Assembly: GCA_965200355.1 (NCBI GenBank) | Contig: OZ241351.1 | Coordinates: 1,798,001 to 1,862,000 of the forward strand | DNA from: Bin18 sp965200355 | GTDB taxonomy: Bacteria > Desulfobacterota > Binatia > Bin18 | Length of the DNA stretch: 64,000 bases | Direction: 5' to 3' | Shown: piece after piece, positions 16,905 through 26,000 of the stretch | Layout: each line of letters begins with the position of its first letter | How positions within the stretch are numbered: position 1 is the first letter of the stretch | The notes under the pieces: model-generated | Told to the model about the DNA's origin: nothing | Seen by the model: the letters and a program-made list of their open reading frames with translations, nothing else | The model's database searches: none | Program-made: the position numbers and the translations under genes

Positions 16905-17666
16905 ATGGACATTTTTCAATATGACACCGTTCTGAGCACGCTGGGCGACAGTGGGGTCCGCACCATAGCCCTGAACCGGCCCGAGCGCCTGAACGCGATG
17001 AACCAGCAACTCATGGTCGATATCGCTCGCGCCTTTGACGAAGCCAATGCCGACCCAGAGACCTGGGCCCTCATCTTCACGGGTCAGGGCCGAGCCTTTT
17101 GTGCTGGCGATGACCGGAAGGCCCATCACCAGCCTGAAAACGAAGCGCAGGCCCGAGCGGCCGTGGACGCGGTCCAGCGGGCGACCCTGGCGATTGTCTT
17201 TGGCGGAAAGCCGGTTGTGGGAGCCATCAACGGCTGGGCAGTTGGGGGTGGGTTCGAGTTGGCGCTCAATTGTGATTTTCCGATCTGGGCGGAAAGCGCC
17301 CGAGGGTTTTTCCCTGAAGTGTCGCTCAACGCTTTTGTGACGGGGGCCGTCTCATCGCTCCTCCCGGCCTTAGTCGGCCTGAACAAAGCCCGGGAAATGC
17401 TGTTTCTGGGCGAACAGTATGAAGCCCGGACCTTGCTGGACCTAGGCGTGGCGTGGCGCGTGGTTGCTGATGAGCGTCTGCTCGCCGAGGCGCACGCTGT
17501 GGCAAAGAAACTGAGTCGCCTGCCGCCGCTGGCCGTCCGAGCGATGAAGCGGGTGCTCAATCAGTGTGCAGCCAGCGATATCCACACCGCCCTGCGACTG
17601 GAAACAGAGGCGACCGTTGCCAGTTTTCTCGACCCGGAAACCACCGAACGGCTGACGGATTTCTAG
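16905..17666 (+). CDS. Enoyl-CoA hydratase/isomerase (crotonase) family protein
   Basis: A 253-aa crotonase-fold enzyme acting on acyl-CoA esters. The CoA-binding and oxyanion elements are RAFCAGDDRK and the GWAVGGGFELAL helix; a catalytic Glu is conserved in FFPEVSL, and the C-terminal helix RAMKRVLNQ is typical. GAGAGGAAGCGC precedes ATG 16905. Length is normal. No beta-oxidation partner is adjacent, so hydratase, isomerase, hydrolase or dehalogenase activity are all possible. Confidence 0.87.
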   Translation: MDIFQYDTVLSTLGDSGVRTIALNRPERLNAMNQQLMVDIARAFDEANADPETWALIFTGQGRAFCAGDDRKAHHQPENEAQARAAVDAVQRATLAIVFGGKPVVGAINGWAVGGGFELALNCDFPIWAESARGFFPEVSLNAFVTGAVSSLLPALVGLNKAREMLFLGEQYEARTLLDLGVAWRVVADERLLAEAHAVAKKLSRLPPLAVRAMKRVLNQCAASDIHTALRLETEATVASFLDPETTERLTDF

Positions 17667-17907
17667 TTGGGATTATAGCGGCCTTCCTATTGACAAACAG
17701 CGCGGTCCACGCGGCCTACCTTTTATTTTAGCCCTTTCCCCTCCGAAGGCGGGGCGCGTTGAGTCAGTCTGACAGCCCACGCTGGCCTGTGGGGGGCTCG
17801 CTGTCTCGTTCCTCGCTTTTTTTGTTTGGTATGGCTATTATCACCTGGCAGCGGAAGAGGCACGAATGCCGCGCGACGAGGAGAAACACAAGAAACAGGA
17901 AACGCCT

Positions 17908-19248
17908 ATGAGCGGTCTCTCCGCGGCCGAGATATTGCGCCTGACTCGGGAGTATGGCCTGTATGAATGGGCCGCGCAGAAAGCAGTGCAGCCACTCAGC
18001 GTTGACCGTGCTCAGGGTGTCTACTTCTGGACGGTCGATGGCAAACGCTTTCTTGACTTCAACTCGCAACTGATGTGCGTCAATATCGGTCATGGCGATG
18101 AGCGCGTCCTGACTGCTATTCGGGAGCAAGCTGAGAAGCTGACCTATGTGATGCCGCATCTTGTGACCGAGCCGCGGGCCAGGCTGCACCAACTCTTGGC
18201 CGAGGTCAGCCCCGGTGATCTCAAACGATCTTTTTTGACCCTGAGCGGAGCGGAGGCGAATGAATATGCCGTGCGGATTGCGCGTCTGGCTACTCGGCGG
18301 CAGAAAATTCTTGTCCGCTATCGTTCCTACCACGGGGCGACGGCTGGGGCGGTCAGTCTGACTGGAGAGCCGCGCCGCTGGGGCGCTGAACCGGGCCTCC
18401 CCGGTGTGGTGCGGGCCATGGACCCGTATCGCTATCGGTGCCGCTGGTGTCAGGAGCAGCCGGCCTGCAATCTCAACTGCTTGAATCACGTCGAAGATGT
18501 GATTCGGTTTGAGGGGGCGCATACGATTGCTGCCGTGCTGATTGAGACCGTGACCGGCACGAACGGCCTCATCATTCCACCCGACGGCTATTTGCCGGGG
18601 CTGCGCACCCTGTGTGATAAATATGGCATCGTGCTGATCGCCGATGAGGTCATGAGCGGCTTTGGCCGCACGGGTGAGTGGTTTGCGGTCAATCACTGGG
18701 ATGTGGTGCCTGATATAATGACCCTGGCAAAGGGCCTCACGAGTGCCTACCTGCCGCTTGGTGCCATTATGGTCAACGACGAGATTGCGGCCCATTTTGA
18801 AGACAATGTCCTGTACGCCGGGTTGACCTATGGGGCGCATCCGGTTTCCTGTGCCGCCGCGGTTGCCACCATTCAGGTCTACCAGGAAGACGGCCTGATT
18901 GAGCGGGCCAAAAAGATGGGGGCCGTTCTGGCTCACGAGATGGCACGTTTACAGCACAAGCATCCCTCGGTTGGCGAGGCCCGCTCAATCGGCCTGTTTG
19001 GCCTGTTCGAGCTTGTCAAAAACCGTCAGACGCGCGAGCCGCTGGCCCCCTTTAATGCGACGGCCGCCGAAATGGGGCCGATGGCTCAGCTGGGTACATT
19101 TTTTCGAGACCAGGGGCTCTTTACCTTCGTGCGCTGGAATACTTTTTTTGTGAATCCGCCTCTCTGTATCAGCGAGGCGCAACTCCGCGAGGGATTAGCA
19201 ATTATTGACCGGGCGCTCGACATGACTGACGCGGCTGTCTCGGGCTGA
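17908..19248 (+). CDS. Class III pyridoxal-phosphate aminotransferase
   Basis: A 446-aa omega-aminotransferase relative. The PLP-binding Lys275 lies in TLAKGLTSAYLPLGA and the cofactor-contacting Asp in LIADEVMSGFGRTGEW. CAGGA 7 bases upstream supports ATG 17908. Unusual is a Cys cluster C178-x2-C181-x5-C187-x3-C191 (YRCRWCQEQPACNLNC) in the middle of the large domain, which could bind metal or be structural; similar four-Cys insertions occur in some uncharacterised class III enzymes. Adjacent genes encode a LivK-like binding protein and an organic-anion type MFS carrier, suggesting catabolism of an imported amine or amino acid. The substrate is not predicted. Confidence 0.88.
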   Translation: MSGLSAAEILRLTREYGLYEWAAQKAVQPLSVDRAQGVYFWTVDGKRFLDFNSQLMCVNIGHGDERVLTAIREQAEKLTYVMPHLVTEPRARLHQLLAEVSPGDLKRSFLTLSGAEANEYAVRIARLATRRQKILVRYRSYHGATAGAVSLTGEPRRWGAEPGLPGVVRAMDPYRYRCRWCQEQPACNLNCLNHVEDVIRFEGAHTIAAVLIETVTGTNGLIIPPDGYLPGLRTLCDKYGIVLIADEVMSGFGRTGEWFAVNHWDVVPDIMTLAKGLTSAYLPLGAIMVNDEIAAHFEDNVLYAGLTYGAHPVSCAAAVATIQVYQEDGLIERAKKMGAVLAHEMARLQHKHPSVGEARSIGLFGLFELVKNRQTREPLAPFNATAAEMGPMAQLGTFFRDQGLFTFVRWNTFFVNPPLCISEAQLREGLAIIDRALDMTDAAVSG

Positions 19249-19326
19249 GGGCGCTTCTCGGGAACAGGCGCGCATGAACACCCCATCCTCCGTACCAATG
19301 GTCACGCGGCGAAAGACGAGGCTCCC

Positions 19327-20640
19327 ATGAAAACACTGACGAGGAGAGCGCTGCTCCGTTCCGGTCTCGCCTGGTGCACGGTCGCCCCCTATTTGAACCC
19401 CCTGAAAGCGGTCGCTGACATAGACACCCGCCCGCCTGCCCCGCAGATGTCGCCGGGCGTGACCGACACCGAGATTGTGCTCGGCATGTCCGCGGCCTTC
19501 TCCGGACCCTCCCGGGGGTTGGGCATTGAACTCTACCGCGGGGCCAGCGCCTACTTCGATCATGTGAATGAGCAGGGCGGGGTCGCCGGGCGCAACGTGC
19601 TGATCAAAACGTATGACGATGGCTATCAACCTGCCCCGTCTGTGAGGAATACCCTGAAGCTGATGCTGCAAGACCAGGTGTTTCTCCTCTTTGGCTACGT
19701 TGGAACACCGACGGTCACGCGCGTCTTGCCCGTGCTCAAGAAGTTTCAGGATAGAGATATCTTTTTGTTTTTCCCCTTCACCGGCGCTCAGCCGCAACGG
19801 GAACCCCCCTATGGCGACTTTGCGTTTAATCTGCGTTCCTCCTATCGTCAGGAAACCGCTGGTCTCGTCGATAATTTCGTGCGCATCAACCGCAACCGTA
19901 TTGCGGTGTTCTATCAAGCCGATGCCTACGGACGCAGTGGCTGGGCGGGGGTCCGCCGCGCCCTGAAGCACTACGGCAGACAGATTGTGGGCGAGGCGAC
20001 CTACCGCCGCGGCACGAAATTTACGGCCAGTATGCGCCGGCCGGTTGAAATCCTGAAGGCGTCACAGCCTGAAGCCGTGATCTGTATCGGTTCTTATGCG
20101 GCCTGTGCGGCCTTTGTCCGCGATGCGGTGGACCTTGACCTGCGAGTCCCGATTGCCAACCTGTCCTTTGTTGGTAGCGAAAATCTCTTAAAACTCCTCA
20201 CCCACTGGACGCTGACTGAGGGGCAGGGCGACAGCGAACGGTACACCCGCCTGCTCGTCAACTCCCAAGTGGTCCCGAGTTACGAAGCGACCTCCATGCC
20301 GGCCGTCAACGAGTATCGTGCCTTGATGAAACGCCACAATCCACAGCCGCCCTTAGACCTGTTGAAAGAACCCTATCTGCCCTCTGATCACAGTTTCGTC
20401 AGTCTGGAAGGATTTATCAACGCCAAGTTAATGGTTGAAATCCTGCGCCGGCTTGGGGACAGGCCGGAACGGAGTCAACTCGAACAGGCCGTCTTTACCG
20501 TTCAGGATTTCGATTTGGGCATTGACGAGCGGGCCTCCTTCGGTCCTGGCCGTCGCCAAGGGCTACAGCAAGTCTACTATACGGTTGTTGACGAGGGCCG
20601 CTTTGTCCTGCTGGACAATTGGGAAGCTAGGTTTGCCTGA
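19327..20640 (+). CDS. Branched-chain amino-acid-type (LivK-like) periplasmic binding protein
   Basis: A 437-aa type I periplasmic binding protein. The N-terminus MKTLTRRALLRSGLAW resembles a twin-arginine or Sec signal. Mature-domain landmarks are DTEIVLGMSAAFSGPSRGLG, GGVAGRNVLIKTYDDGYQP and the C-terminal VYYTVVDEGRFVLLDNW. No Liv permease or ATPase lies near; instead a HAMP membrane protein begins 1 base after the stop. The binding protein may therefore deliver ligand to a sensor rather than an ABC importer. GACGAGG just upstream serves as a weak Shine-Dalgarno for ATG 19327. Confidence 0.87.
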   Translation: MKTLTRRALLRSGLAWCTVAPYLNPLKAVADIDTRPPAPQMSPGVTDTEIVLGMSAAFSGPSRGLGIELYRGASAYFDHVNEQGGVAGRNVLIKTYDDGYQPAPSVRNTLKLMLQDQVFLLFGYVGTPTVTRVLPVLKKFQDRDIFLFFPFTGAQPQREPPYGDFAFNLRSSYRQETAGLVDNFVRINRNRIAVFYQADAYGRSGWAGVRRALKHYGRQIVGEATYRRGTKFTASMRRPVEILKASQPEAVICIGSYAACAAFVRDAVDLDLRVPIANLSFVGSENLLKLLTHWTLTEGQGDSERYTRLLVNSQVVPSYEATSMPAVNEYRALMKRHNPQPPLDLLKEPYLPSDHSFVSLEGFINAKLMVEILRRLGDRPERSQLEQAVFTVQDFDLGIDERASFGPGRRQGLQQVYYTVVDEGRFVLLDNWEARFA

Positions 20641-20641
20641 T

Positions 20642-21382
20642 ATGAAAATCCAAAAGCTCTTTCAGAAAACCTTATTTGGCGTTTTCTCGCTGTTTGGCCT
20701 GATTGGCCTGTCCACCTCCGTGCTGTGTATCTATACCGTCGATACGCACTTGTCCGAGGAATACGAGAGCAACAGCAAAGACATTGCCAAGACCATTGCC
20801 GATTCGAGTGTGGACATTCTCTTAAACCGAGACCTGTCGGCCCTGCAATCGCTCATCGATCAGTTTGTTGAAATTCAGAGTATCCGCTATATCTATATTA
20901 CGGATGAAGAGGGCGAGTTTGTCGCCCATACGTTTGTTCCCGGTGTGCCCGAAGAAATTCGGACCGGAGACCGGAATAACACGGAGACTGTAGAGCGCAG
21001 CCTGCCTGGGATGGGTGATTTTGTGGAAGTGGGCAGTCCGATTCTGGCTGGCGTTGCCGGCACCGTTCATGTCGGCATGGACACCGATCTGATTGCGCTC
21101 AAGATTCAGAGAGCAATCGGCCGCCAAGTCTATCTCATCTCCATTATCCTGGTTGTTGGTGTCCTGGCGGCCCTCTGGTTCGTCAATCTCGCGGCCAAGC
21201 CCCTGGGCGACCTGCTGGCCTATGCCGTTGCCCTGGCGCGAGACCGGGACAACGGAGAGGAGGAGAACACGCTGCTGACCCGCGACGATGAGGTTGGACA
21301 ACTGGCCCGACTGTTTCTCTATTTTTCGGAGGGCGTGCGGGCGGAAGGGGAACAGCGCGTCGCGTCTGGAAACGATGGATAG
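20642..21382 (+). CDS. Membrane sensor-like protein: periplasmic domain plus HAMP, no output domain
   Basis: A 246-aa protein with TM1 at about residues 9-31, a periplasmic sensor segment of roughly 125 residues (TIADSSVDILLNRDLSALQSL, then YIYITDEEGEFVAHT, PAS/Cache-like), TM2 at about 160-182, and a HAMP linker (AAKPLGDLLAYAVALARD, then DDEVGQLARLF). It stops right after HAMP; no kinase, cyclase or methyl-accepting domain follows, and the stop is clean. It starts 1 base after the binding-protein stop, so coupling with it is strong. It may signal through a separate partner, or be a truncated receptor. No frame continues an output domain downstream. Confidence 0.78.
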   Translation: MKIQKLFQKTLFGVFSLFGLIGLSTSVLCIYTVDTHLSEEYESNSKDIAKTIADSSVDILLNRDLSALQSLIDQFVEIQSIRYIYITDEEGEFVAHTFVPGVPEEIRTGDRNNTETVERSLPGMGDFVEVGSPILAGVAGTVHVGMDTDLIALKIQRAIGRQVYLISIILVVGVLAALWFVNLAAKPLGDLLAYAVALARDRDNGEEENTLLTRDDEVGQLARLFLYFSEGVRAEGEQRVASGNDG

Positions 21383-21481
21383 GATTTGACCGCGGAGAGG
21401 TTCCGCGCAGTGTCTGGACCGTACGGGCGGCTGGTCCGTCCCGAGTGGTCGGGGTTGATTGGCGATTGAGGGTGCTTGGAA

Positions 21482-22786
21482 ATGATGGAAAAGAAACAGA
21501 TGCCGCGGGCGATGACCGCCCTGTTGTGCACGCTCCTGCAAACCTGCTTCGGGACCGTGTATGCGTGGAGTTTCTTTCAGACGCTGCTCGTCAGACAGCT
21601 TGGCTGGTCGTTTACCGAAACGGCCTGGGCCTTCAGCCTCGCCATTTTTTCCCTGGGTATCGCCGCCGCCTGGGCCGGCACGATGCTGCCGCGGTTTGGG
21701 CCGCGCAAATTGGCCGTGGCCGGAAGCCTCATGTTTTCGGGCGGCTATGTGCTGGCGAGCTTTGCGCTCCGCCTGGATATTATCGAGCTTTTTTATCTCG
21801 GCTATGGGGTGATCGGTGGGGCCGGCATTGGATTTGGCTATGTGACACCGGTTGCCACCGTGGCGAAATGGTTCCCGGACCACAAAGGCTTAATGACCGG
21901 GATCGTTGTGATGGGTTTTGGGGTGGGCGCGTTTCTTTTGAGCAAGGTGTTGGCCCCGCTGCTCGTGCTGCAAGCGGAGGGCGACCTGGCGCTCGTTTTC
22001 TTGTGGCTCGGCGTTGTCTTTGCCTGTATCTTATTACCTTCGAGCCTGGCCCTGAGCGACCCTCCGACCGGGGTGGCCGCGGTGGCCGACAGCCCGCGGA
22101 GTGACGACCCCGACTCTGTTACCCCCTACCTGCGCTCTTCGGCGTTCATCTTCATGTGGGTCGTCTTCTTTTTCAATATCGCCGCAGGAATCTCCGTTAT
22201 CAGCTTTCAGTCGGAACTCCTGCAAGAAGTGTGGGGCTTCGCCGACCCGTCTTTAGAACCGGCCGTCCTGGTCGAATATGGGGCGACACTGATCGCCGTG
22301 AGTTCGCTGTGTAACGGGGTCGGGCGGCTGTTCTGGGGGCTCCTCTCTGACCGTATCGGGCGCGTCCGGGTCTTTAGAATTCTGCTCGCCAGCCAGATGA
22401 TTGTCTTCGGTATCCTGATGACAGAACGAAATCCCTGGATATTCGCCGCCCTGGTTTGCTACGTCCTCTTATGCTTTGGCGGCGGCTTTGCCACCATGCC
22501 TTCTTTTGTGCTGGATGTGTTCGGGACAAAAAAGATGTCCACGATTTACGGGACCATTCTGACCGCCTGGGCCGCGGCAGGGATCTGTGGTCCACTCTAT
22601 GTGGGCCATTTGAAAGACCAATATCCCGACCGGGCGGTCATGTATTGCTTTTTGATCGGGATTCTGATGCTGGGCCTTGGGTATGTCTTCTCCTATTTAC
22701 TGAATGATGAGCGTATTCGTCTGCGTCGTCCGACCCTGGAAGGGACGCTCCGGCAGTACGGCATTGTGTATCCTCGGCGCGCGTAG
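21482..22786 (+). CDS. MFS transporter, oxalate/formate antiporter (OFA/OxlT-like) family
   Basis: A 434-aa protein with about 12 transmembrane segments. The N-terminal TVYAWSFFQTLLVRQLGWS pattern and the central loop with short SPRSDDPD stretch are typical of OFA transporters, which move small organic anions such as oxalate, formate or pyruvate-like compounds. The C-terminal half has GRLFWGLLSDRIGR, the MFS loop motif. GAGGGTG 7 bases before ATG 21482 decides the start over a TTG at 21476. It lies 99 bp after the HAMP gene and is probably part of the aminotransferase locus. Confidence 0.87.
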   Translation: MMEKKQMPRAMTALLCTLLQTCFGTVYAWSFFQTLLVRQLGWSFTETAWAFSLAIFSLGIAAAWAGTMLPRFGPRKLAVAGSLMFSGGYVLASFALRLDIIELFYLGYGVIGGAGIGFGYVTPVATVAKWFPDHKGLMTGIVVMGFGVGAFLLSKVLAPLLVLQAEGDLALVFLWLGVVFACILLPSSLALSDPPTGVAAVADSPRSDDPDSVTPYLRSSAFIFMWVVFFFNIAAGISVISFQSELLQEVWGFADPSLEPAVLVEYGATLIAVSSLCNGVGRLFWGLLSDRIGRVRVFRILLASQMIVFGILMTERNPWIFAALVCYVLLCFGGGFATMPSFVLDVFGTKKMSTIYGTILTAWAAAGICGPLYVGHLKDQYPDRAVMYCFLIGILMLGLGYVFSYLLNDERIRLRRPTLEGTLRQYGIVYPRRA

Positions 22787-23054
22787 AACCCACTCCCTGG
22801 CAGGACATGAGACCTATGCTATATGCGTGTTCACCCGACGATGGTTTCGACGATGAGGACGAACGCTGCCCGTGCGTCATTCTCATTCGATGGCCCCGGC
22901 CCCACGTCGTGAAGCCCGTACACTCCAAATAATGGAGCGACTGGTCTGCCAGAGCCCGACACACCACAGGCTTGCCTTCTGGGCCTGTTCTCTCTATAGA
23001 AAGGCGAGGTCGGCTTATACGGCGAGCATTCATACCAATAAAGGAGAGAACGTT

Positions 23055-24788
23055 ATGGCTGAGTGTGATGTCCATATTAAAAGGGGAACGGTTGTTGATG
23101 GAACACGTGTCCCGCGTTTTCAGGCTGATGTCTGGATTACCGATGGAAAAATCGTCCAGATCGGTGGTCGAGCGACCGGCGGGGCGAAAAAGGTCATCGA
23201 CGCGGATGGGCTGATTGTTGCGCCTGGGTTTGTTGATCTCCACACCCATTATGATGCGCAGATCCGCTGGGACCCGTGGTGTACGATTTCTGGCTGGCAC
23301 GGCGTAACCTCCGTGGTGCTCGGGAACTGCGGCTTTGGCTTTGCTCCGGTCAGACCCGCGTTTCAGGAACGCTCCATGCTCACCATGACGCGCACGGAAG
23401 CTATCCCGTATGACTCTATGAAAGAGGGCATGACCTGGGACTGGGAGACCGTCCCTGAATACCTGGACTCGCTGGACCGTACAGCCAAAGGCGTCAACTG
23501 TATCCAGTATATGCCAACTGCGTCGCTGATGACGTATGTGATGGGCTTGGAGGCCGCCAAGTCCCGCTCGGCCACCTCCGCGGAAAAGCAAGAAATGCAA
23601 CGGCTCTTGCACGAAGGCATGGATGCCGGCCTGTGTGGTTTTTCCATTCAACGGCTCGGTCCCGACTCGACGCAAGCCGATTATGATGGTTCCCCGATGG
23701 TGACGGACATCATGGCGGACGAGGATATTCTGAACTTGGCCGCAGTCCTGCGAGAGCGCGATGAGGGCTTTATCCAAATCACTCAATCCACCGGGCACAT
23801 TAAGGCCGATCTGGCTTTCTTGGAAAAACTCGCAGCAACCGCCCACCGGCCCATTCTGCACAACGTGATTGTTGCCGCCCGCAAAGACCCCCGGGTGCAC
23901 CGCCGGAGTCTGGACTGGCTGGAGCGCTGCCGAGAGAGAAACCTGCCCATCTATGGCCAGACCGGAACGCACCGAACGGGTTTTGCGTTTACGCTGGAAC
24001 ACTGGAATCTGTACGATGCCAGTCCGGCTTGGCGTGAGCTGACGACTGGAACCAAAACCGACAAGCTGACCAAGATGAAAAACCCGGCCCTGCGGGCCGC
24101 GGTCAAACGCGAGACCGAAGAAGCGGACCGAAAGCTGCAAGTCATCCAGGCCGGCGTTGGCGGTCCAATTCCAAGACTGGTCGTTCAGACGGCCAATAAT
24201 CAAACCGAACTGGAAGCCTATGTCGGCAAATCCCTTGGGCAGATTGCCGAAGAAGAAGGGAAAGACCCCATTGACGTCATGCTTGACCTGTCGGTTGCCG
24301 GCGATCTGAACGTCGAATTCCTCGGACCAGACCGGGGTTTTAATGCCCAGCATACGGCGGAGATGATTAACGACTCGTATTTCACCGTTCCGGGAGCCTC
24401 GGACGGTGGGGCGCATACCAAGTTCTTCACCGGCGGCGCTTTTACGACCGACTTTCTGCGCTGGTTAGTCCGGGATGAACAACTGATCAGCCTGGAAGAG
24501 GCCCATTACCGGCTGTCCGCTCTGCCGGCGCATGCGGCCGGCTTCCGCGACCGTGGCGTGCTCCGTGAGGGCGCTGCAGCCGATGTTGTCATCTATGACC
24601 TGGACGAGCTGGACATTGAGCCGAATTGGATCGGCGAGATTGTGCACGACTTCCCTGGGAATGAGTGGCGCCGGATTCAGCGCGCCAAGGGCTATCATGC
24701 GATTCTGGTGAACGGAGTCCAGACCTTTGCAGATGGAGTGTGTACCGGAGAAACCCCAGGCCAACTGCTCCGCAACGGGAGGGGCTAA
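23055..24788 (+). CDS. N-acyl-D-amino-acid deacylase (D-aminoacylase) family amidohydrolase
   Basis: A 577-aa zinc-dependent amidohydrolase of the D-aminoacylase group, which releases D-amino acids from N-acyl forms. Metal-site motif HTHYDAQ follows IVAPGFVDL near residue 60; GNCGFGFAPVRP is a signature of the family; the late metal Asp sits in PGASDGGAHTKFF; and the C-terminal beta domain has GAAADVVIYDLDELD. AAGGAGAG precedes ATG 23055; a longer in-frame extension into the 268-bp upstream gap lacks family similarity. Two hairpins follow (24806-24864). Dihydropyrimidinase-like specificity cannot be ruled out. Confidence 0.9.
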   Translation: MAECDVHIKRGTVVDGTRVPRFQADVWITDGKIVQIGGRATGGAKKVIDADGLIVAPGFVDLHTHYDAQIRWDPWCTISGWHGVTSVVLGNCGFGFAPVRPAFQERSMLTMTRTEAIPYDSMKEGMTWDWETVPEYLDSLDRTAKGVNCIQYMPTASLMTYVMGLEAAKSRSATSAEKQEMQRLLHEGMDAGLCGFSIQRLGPDSTQADYDGSPMVTDIMADEDILNLAAVLRERDEGFIQITQSTGHIKADLAFLEKLAATAHRPILHNVIVAARKDPRVHRRSLDWLERCRERNLPIYGQTGTHRTGFAFTLEHWNLYDASPAWRELTTGTKTDKLTKMKNPALRAAVKRETEEADRKLQVIQAGVGGPIPRLVVQTANNQTELEAYVGKSLGQIAEEEGKDPIDVMLDLSVAGDLNVEFLGPDRGFNAQHTAEMINDSYFTVPGASDGGAHTKFFTGGAFTTDFLRWLVRDEQLISLEEAHYRLSALPAHAAGFRDRGVLREGAAADVVIYDLDELDIEPNWIGEIVHDFPGNEWRRIQRAKGYHAILVNGVQTFADGVCTGETPGQLLRNGRG

Positions 24789-24805
24789 TCCCTCTCCCCA
24801 AGAAA

Positions 24806-24833
24806 CCCCCCTTATGAAAAGGGGGGGTATTTT
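24806..24833 (+). terminator. Rho-independent-type terminator after D-aminoacylase
   Basis: Perfect 8-bp stem CCCCCCTT / AAGGGGGG with a 5-base loop, followed by a short T-run (TATTTT), 17 bp after the D-aminoacylase stop. The core also matches the dispersed CCCCCTTATNA palindrome seen at 33602 and near 6180. Confidence 0.65.
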
Positions 24834-24843
24834 CCGTCCGATG

Positions 24844-24864
24844 CCCGCTCCCGGAGGGAGCGGG
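24844..24864. repeat. Second hairpin after D-aminoacylase
   Basis: Perfect 9-bp inverted repeat CCCGCTCCC / GGGAGCGGG with a 3-base loop, 11 bp beyond the terminator. There is no T-run. It may be a backup terminator or a dispersed palindromic element. Confidence 0.6.
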
Positions 24865-24887
24865 TCAGGATAAGGGATTGCTTTGCT

Positions 24888-25301
24888 GTGGACAGTCTGA
24901 GAGACACGCCGCTGAGCCAGCCGCCCGCAGTTGTTCGACCGACGGCTGAGCAGCTGTCCTACACCCCTTCCTACCTCCTGTGCTCGGCCTGTTTCTGGAG
25001 CGGTCTGCCGCAGCCTCGTCTGCGTGGTTCGTTTGTCATTGAAAGCCTCTTGTGGGCAATCGGTGTGGCAAGTATGGGGCTGCTGCTGGTGATGGGACAG
25101 CTCTCTCATCTCCCGGTCGCCCTGGCCTGCCTGCCCGGTCTGGGCTACTCCGTCTGGAGACGCTATTGCCGTTCTGTCGTTTGTCCTCAGTGTGGGCAAT
25201 GTCCGCTGCTGCCTGAAGAGGCGCTGTATCCTCCAGACTGCGCGCATTTTCTTTTTAGTACAGAGCCAAAGCAGGTGCCAGACGAAAGCCGTAAAGGATA
25301 A
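24888..25301 (+). CDS. Small membrane protein with two Cys motifs, unknown
   Basis: Not recognised. The 137-aa frame has CSAC at residues 32-35, two hydrophobic segments (about 50-70 and 76-90) and CPQCGQC at 99-105, a zinc-ribbon-like layout split by a membrane hairpin. GTG 24888 is the only reasonable start, with AGGATAAGGG upstream. It lies between two palindromic hairpins and the HAD gene, whose start is 7 bp after this stop, so the two may be co-translated. The composition is protein-like, but there is no independent support. Confidence 0.5.
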   Translation: MDSLRDTPLSQPPAVVRPTAEQLSYTPSYLLCSACFWSGLPQPRLRGSFVIESLLWAIGVASMGLLLVMGQLSHLPVALACLPGLGYSVWRRYCRSVVCPQCGQCPLLPEEALYPPDCAHFLFSTEPKQVPDESRKG

Positions 25302-25307
25302 TGGCGA

Positions 25308-25979
25308 GTGGAGAGCAAGAAATCCCAAGACCTGTGCCGGGGCGGGTTTGAAACCCGCCCTTGCTTTATCCGGCTGTCTCAGCCGTACCCGCAACGCCGC
25401 CCCCTGCACGCCATTGCCTTTGATCTCGACAGCACCCTCACGCGGCCCTATCTGGATTTCGCCCGACTCAGAGCCCAACTCGGCCGACCCGAGGGCGATA
25501 TTCTCCACTGGGCGACCGCCCTCCCGCCGCCCCGACGGTCTGAAGCCTTTGCCACTATTGAGGCATTTGAACAAGACGGGGTTGAGCATGTCGCCTGGAA
25601 CGACGGGGCTCAGGAAACCGTAGCGGCCCTCCAAGCCCACGGTCTGCCGGTCGCCATTATTACCCGCAACAGTCGGACTTCGCTCAGGGCCGTATGCGCC
25701 CGCCTGGACATCCGCGTCAAGGTCCTGATTGCCCGCGAGGACGCCACGCCCAAGCCGGACCCGGCCTGTGTCCGGCTGGCAAGCGCCCGTCTGGGGGTTC
25801 AGGTCGAGACGCTGCTCATGGTCGGAGACTTTCGGCACGATACCGAGGCCGGCCGGGCGGCTGGGGCCATGACGGTCCTCCTGACCAACGGCAAAACGCC
25901 GACCTGGACGGTTGCGGCCGACCTCGTGATTCAGCGGCTGCCCGAGTTGTTGACCTGTGTGGAATCTGGGACTGCATGA
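25308..25979 (+). CDS. HAD-superfamily hydrolase (phosphatase-like)
   Basis: A 223-aa phosphatase-type HAD protein. Motif I is FDLDSTLT at about residues 38-45, motif II is IITRN, motif III Lys is in TPKPDP, and motif IV is VGDFRHD. The N-terminal 20 or so residues (RGGFETRPC region) are encoded by a perfect GC-rich palindrome (25340-25360), so this part is probably repeat-derived rather than ancestral. GTG 25308 is the only start codon in frame before motif I; translation could also begin at a non-standard codon downstream. The LLM oxidoreductase follows 21 bp after the stop. Substrate unknown; phosphoglycolate-phosphatase-like. Confidence 0.82.
   Translation: MESKKSQDLCRGGFETRPCFIRLSQPYPQRRPLHAIAFDLDSTLTRPYLDFARLRAQLGRPEGDILHWATALPPPRRSEAFATIEAFEQDGVEHVAWNDGAQETVAALQAHGLPVAIITRNSRTSLRAVCARLDIRVKVLIAREDATPKPDPACVRLASARLGVQVETLLMVGDFRHDTEAGRAAGAMTVLLTNGKTPTWTVAADLVIQRLPELLTCVESGTA
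25340..25360. repeat. Perfect palindrome inside HAD reading frame
   Basis: GGGCGGGTTT and AAACCCGCCC arms (10 bp each) around one central G. This is the kind of small dispersed intergenic palindrome found in many bacterial genomes, here read as RGGFETRP at residues 11-18 of the HAD frame. Confidence 0.8.
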
Positions 25980-26000
25980 GACACGAAAAGGAGGACCCCT

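Noticed and set aside
22638..24416. Very long minus-strand open frame antisense to the D-aminoacylase gene
   Set aside because: It is a mirror frame of a clear, well-conserved plus-strand gene in GC-rich DNA and has no recognisable domain or ribosome-binding site.
24806..24864. Closely spaced hairpins considered as a CRISPR leader or array
   Set aside because: Only two different hairpins, no regular spacers, no cas genes.
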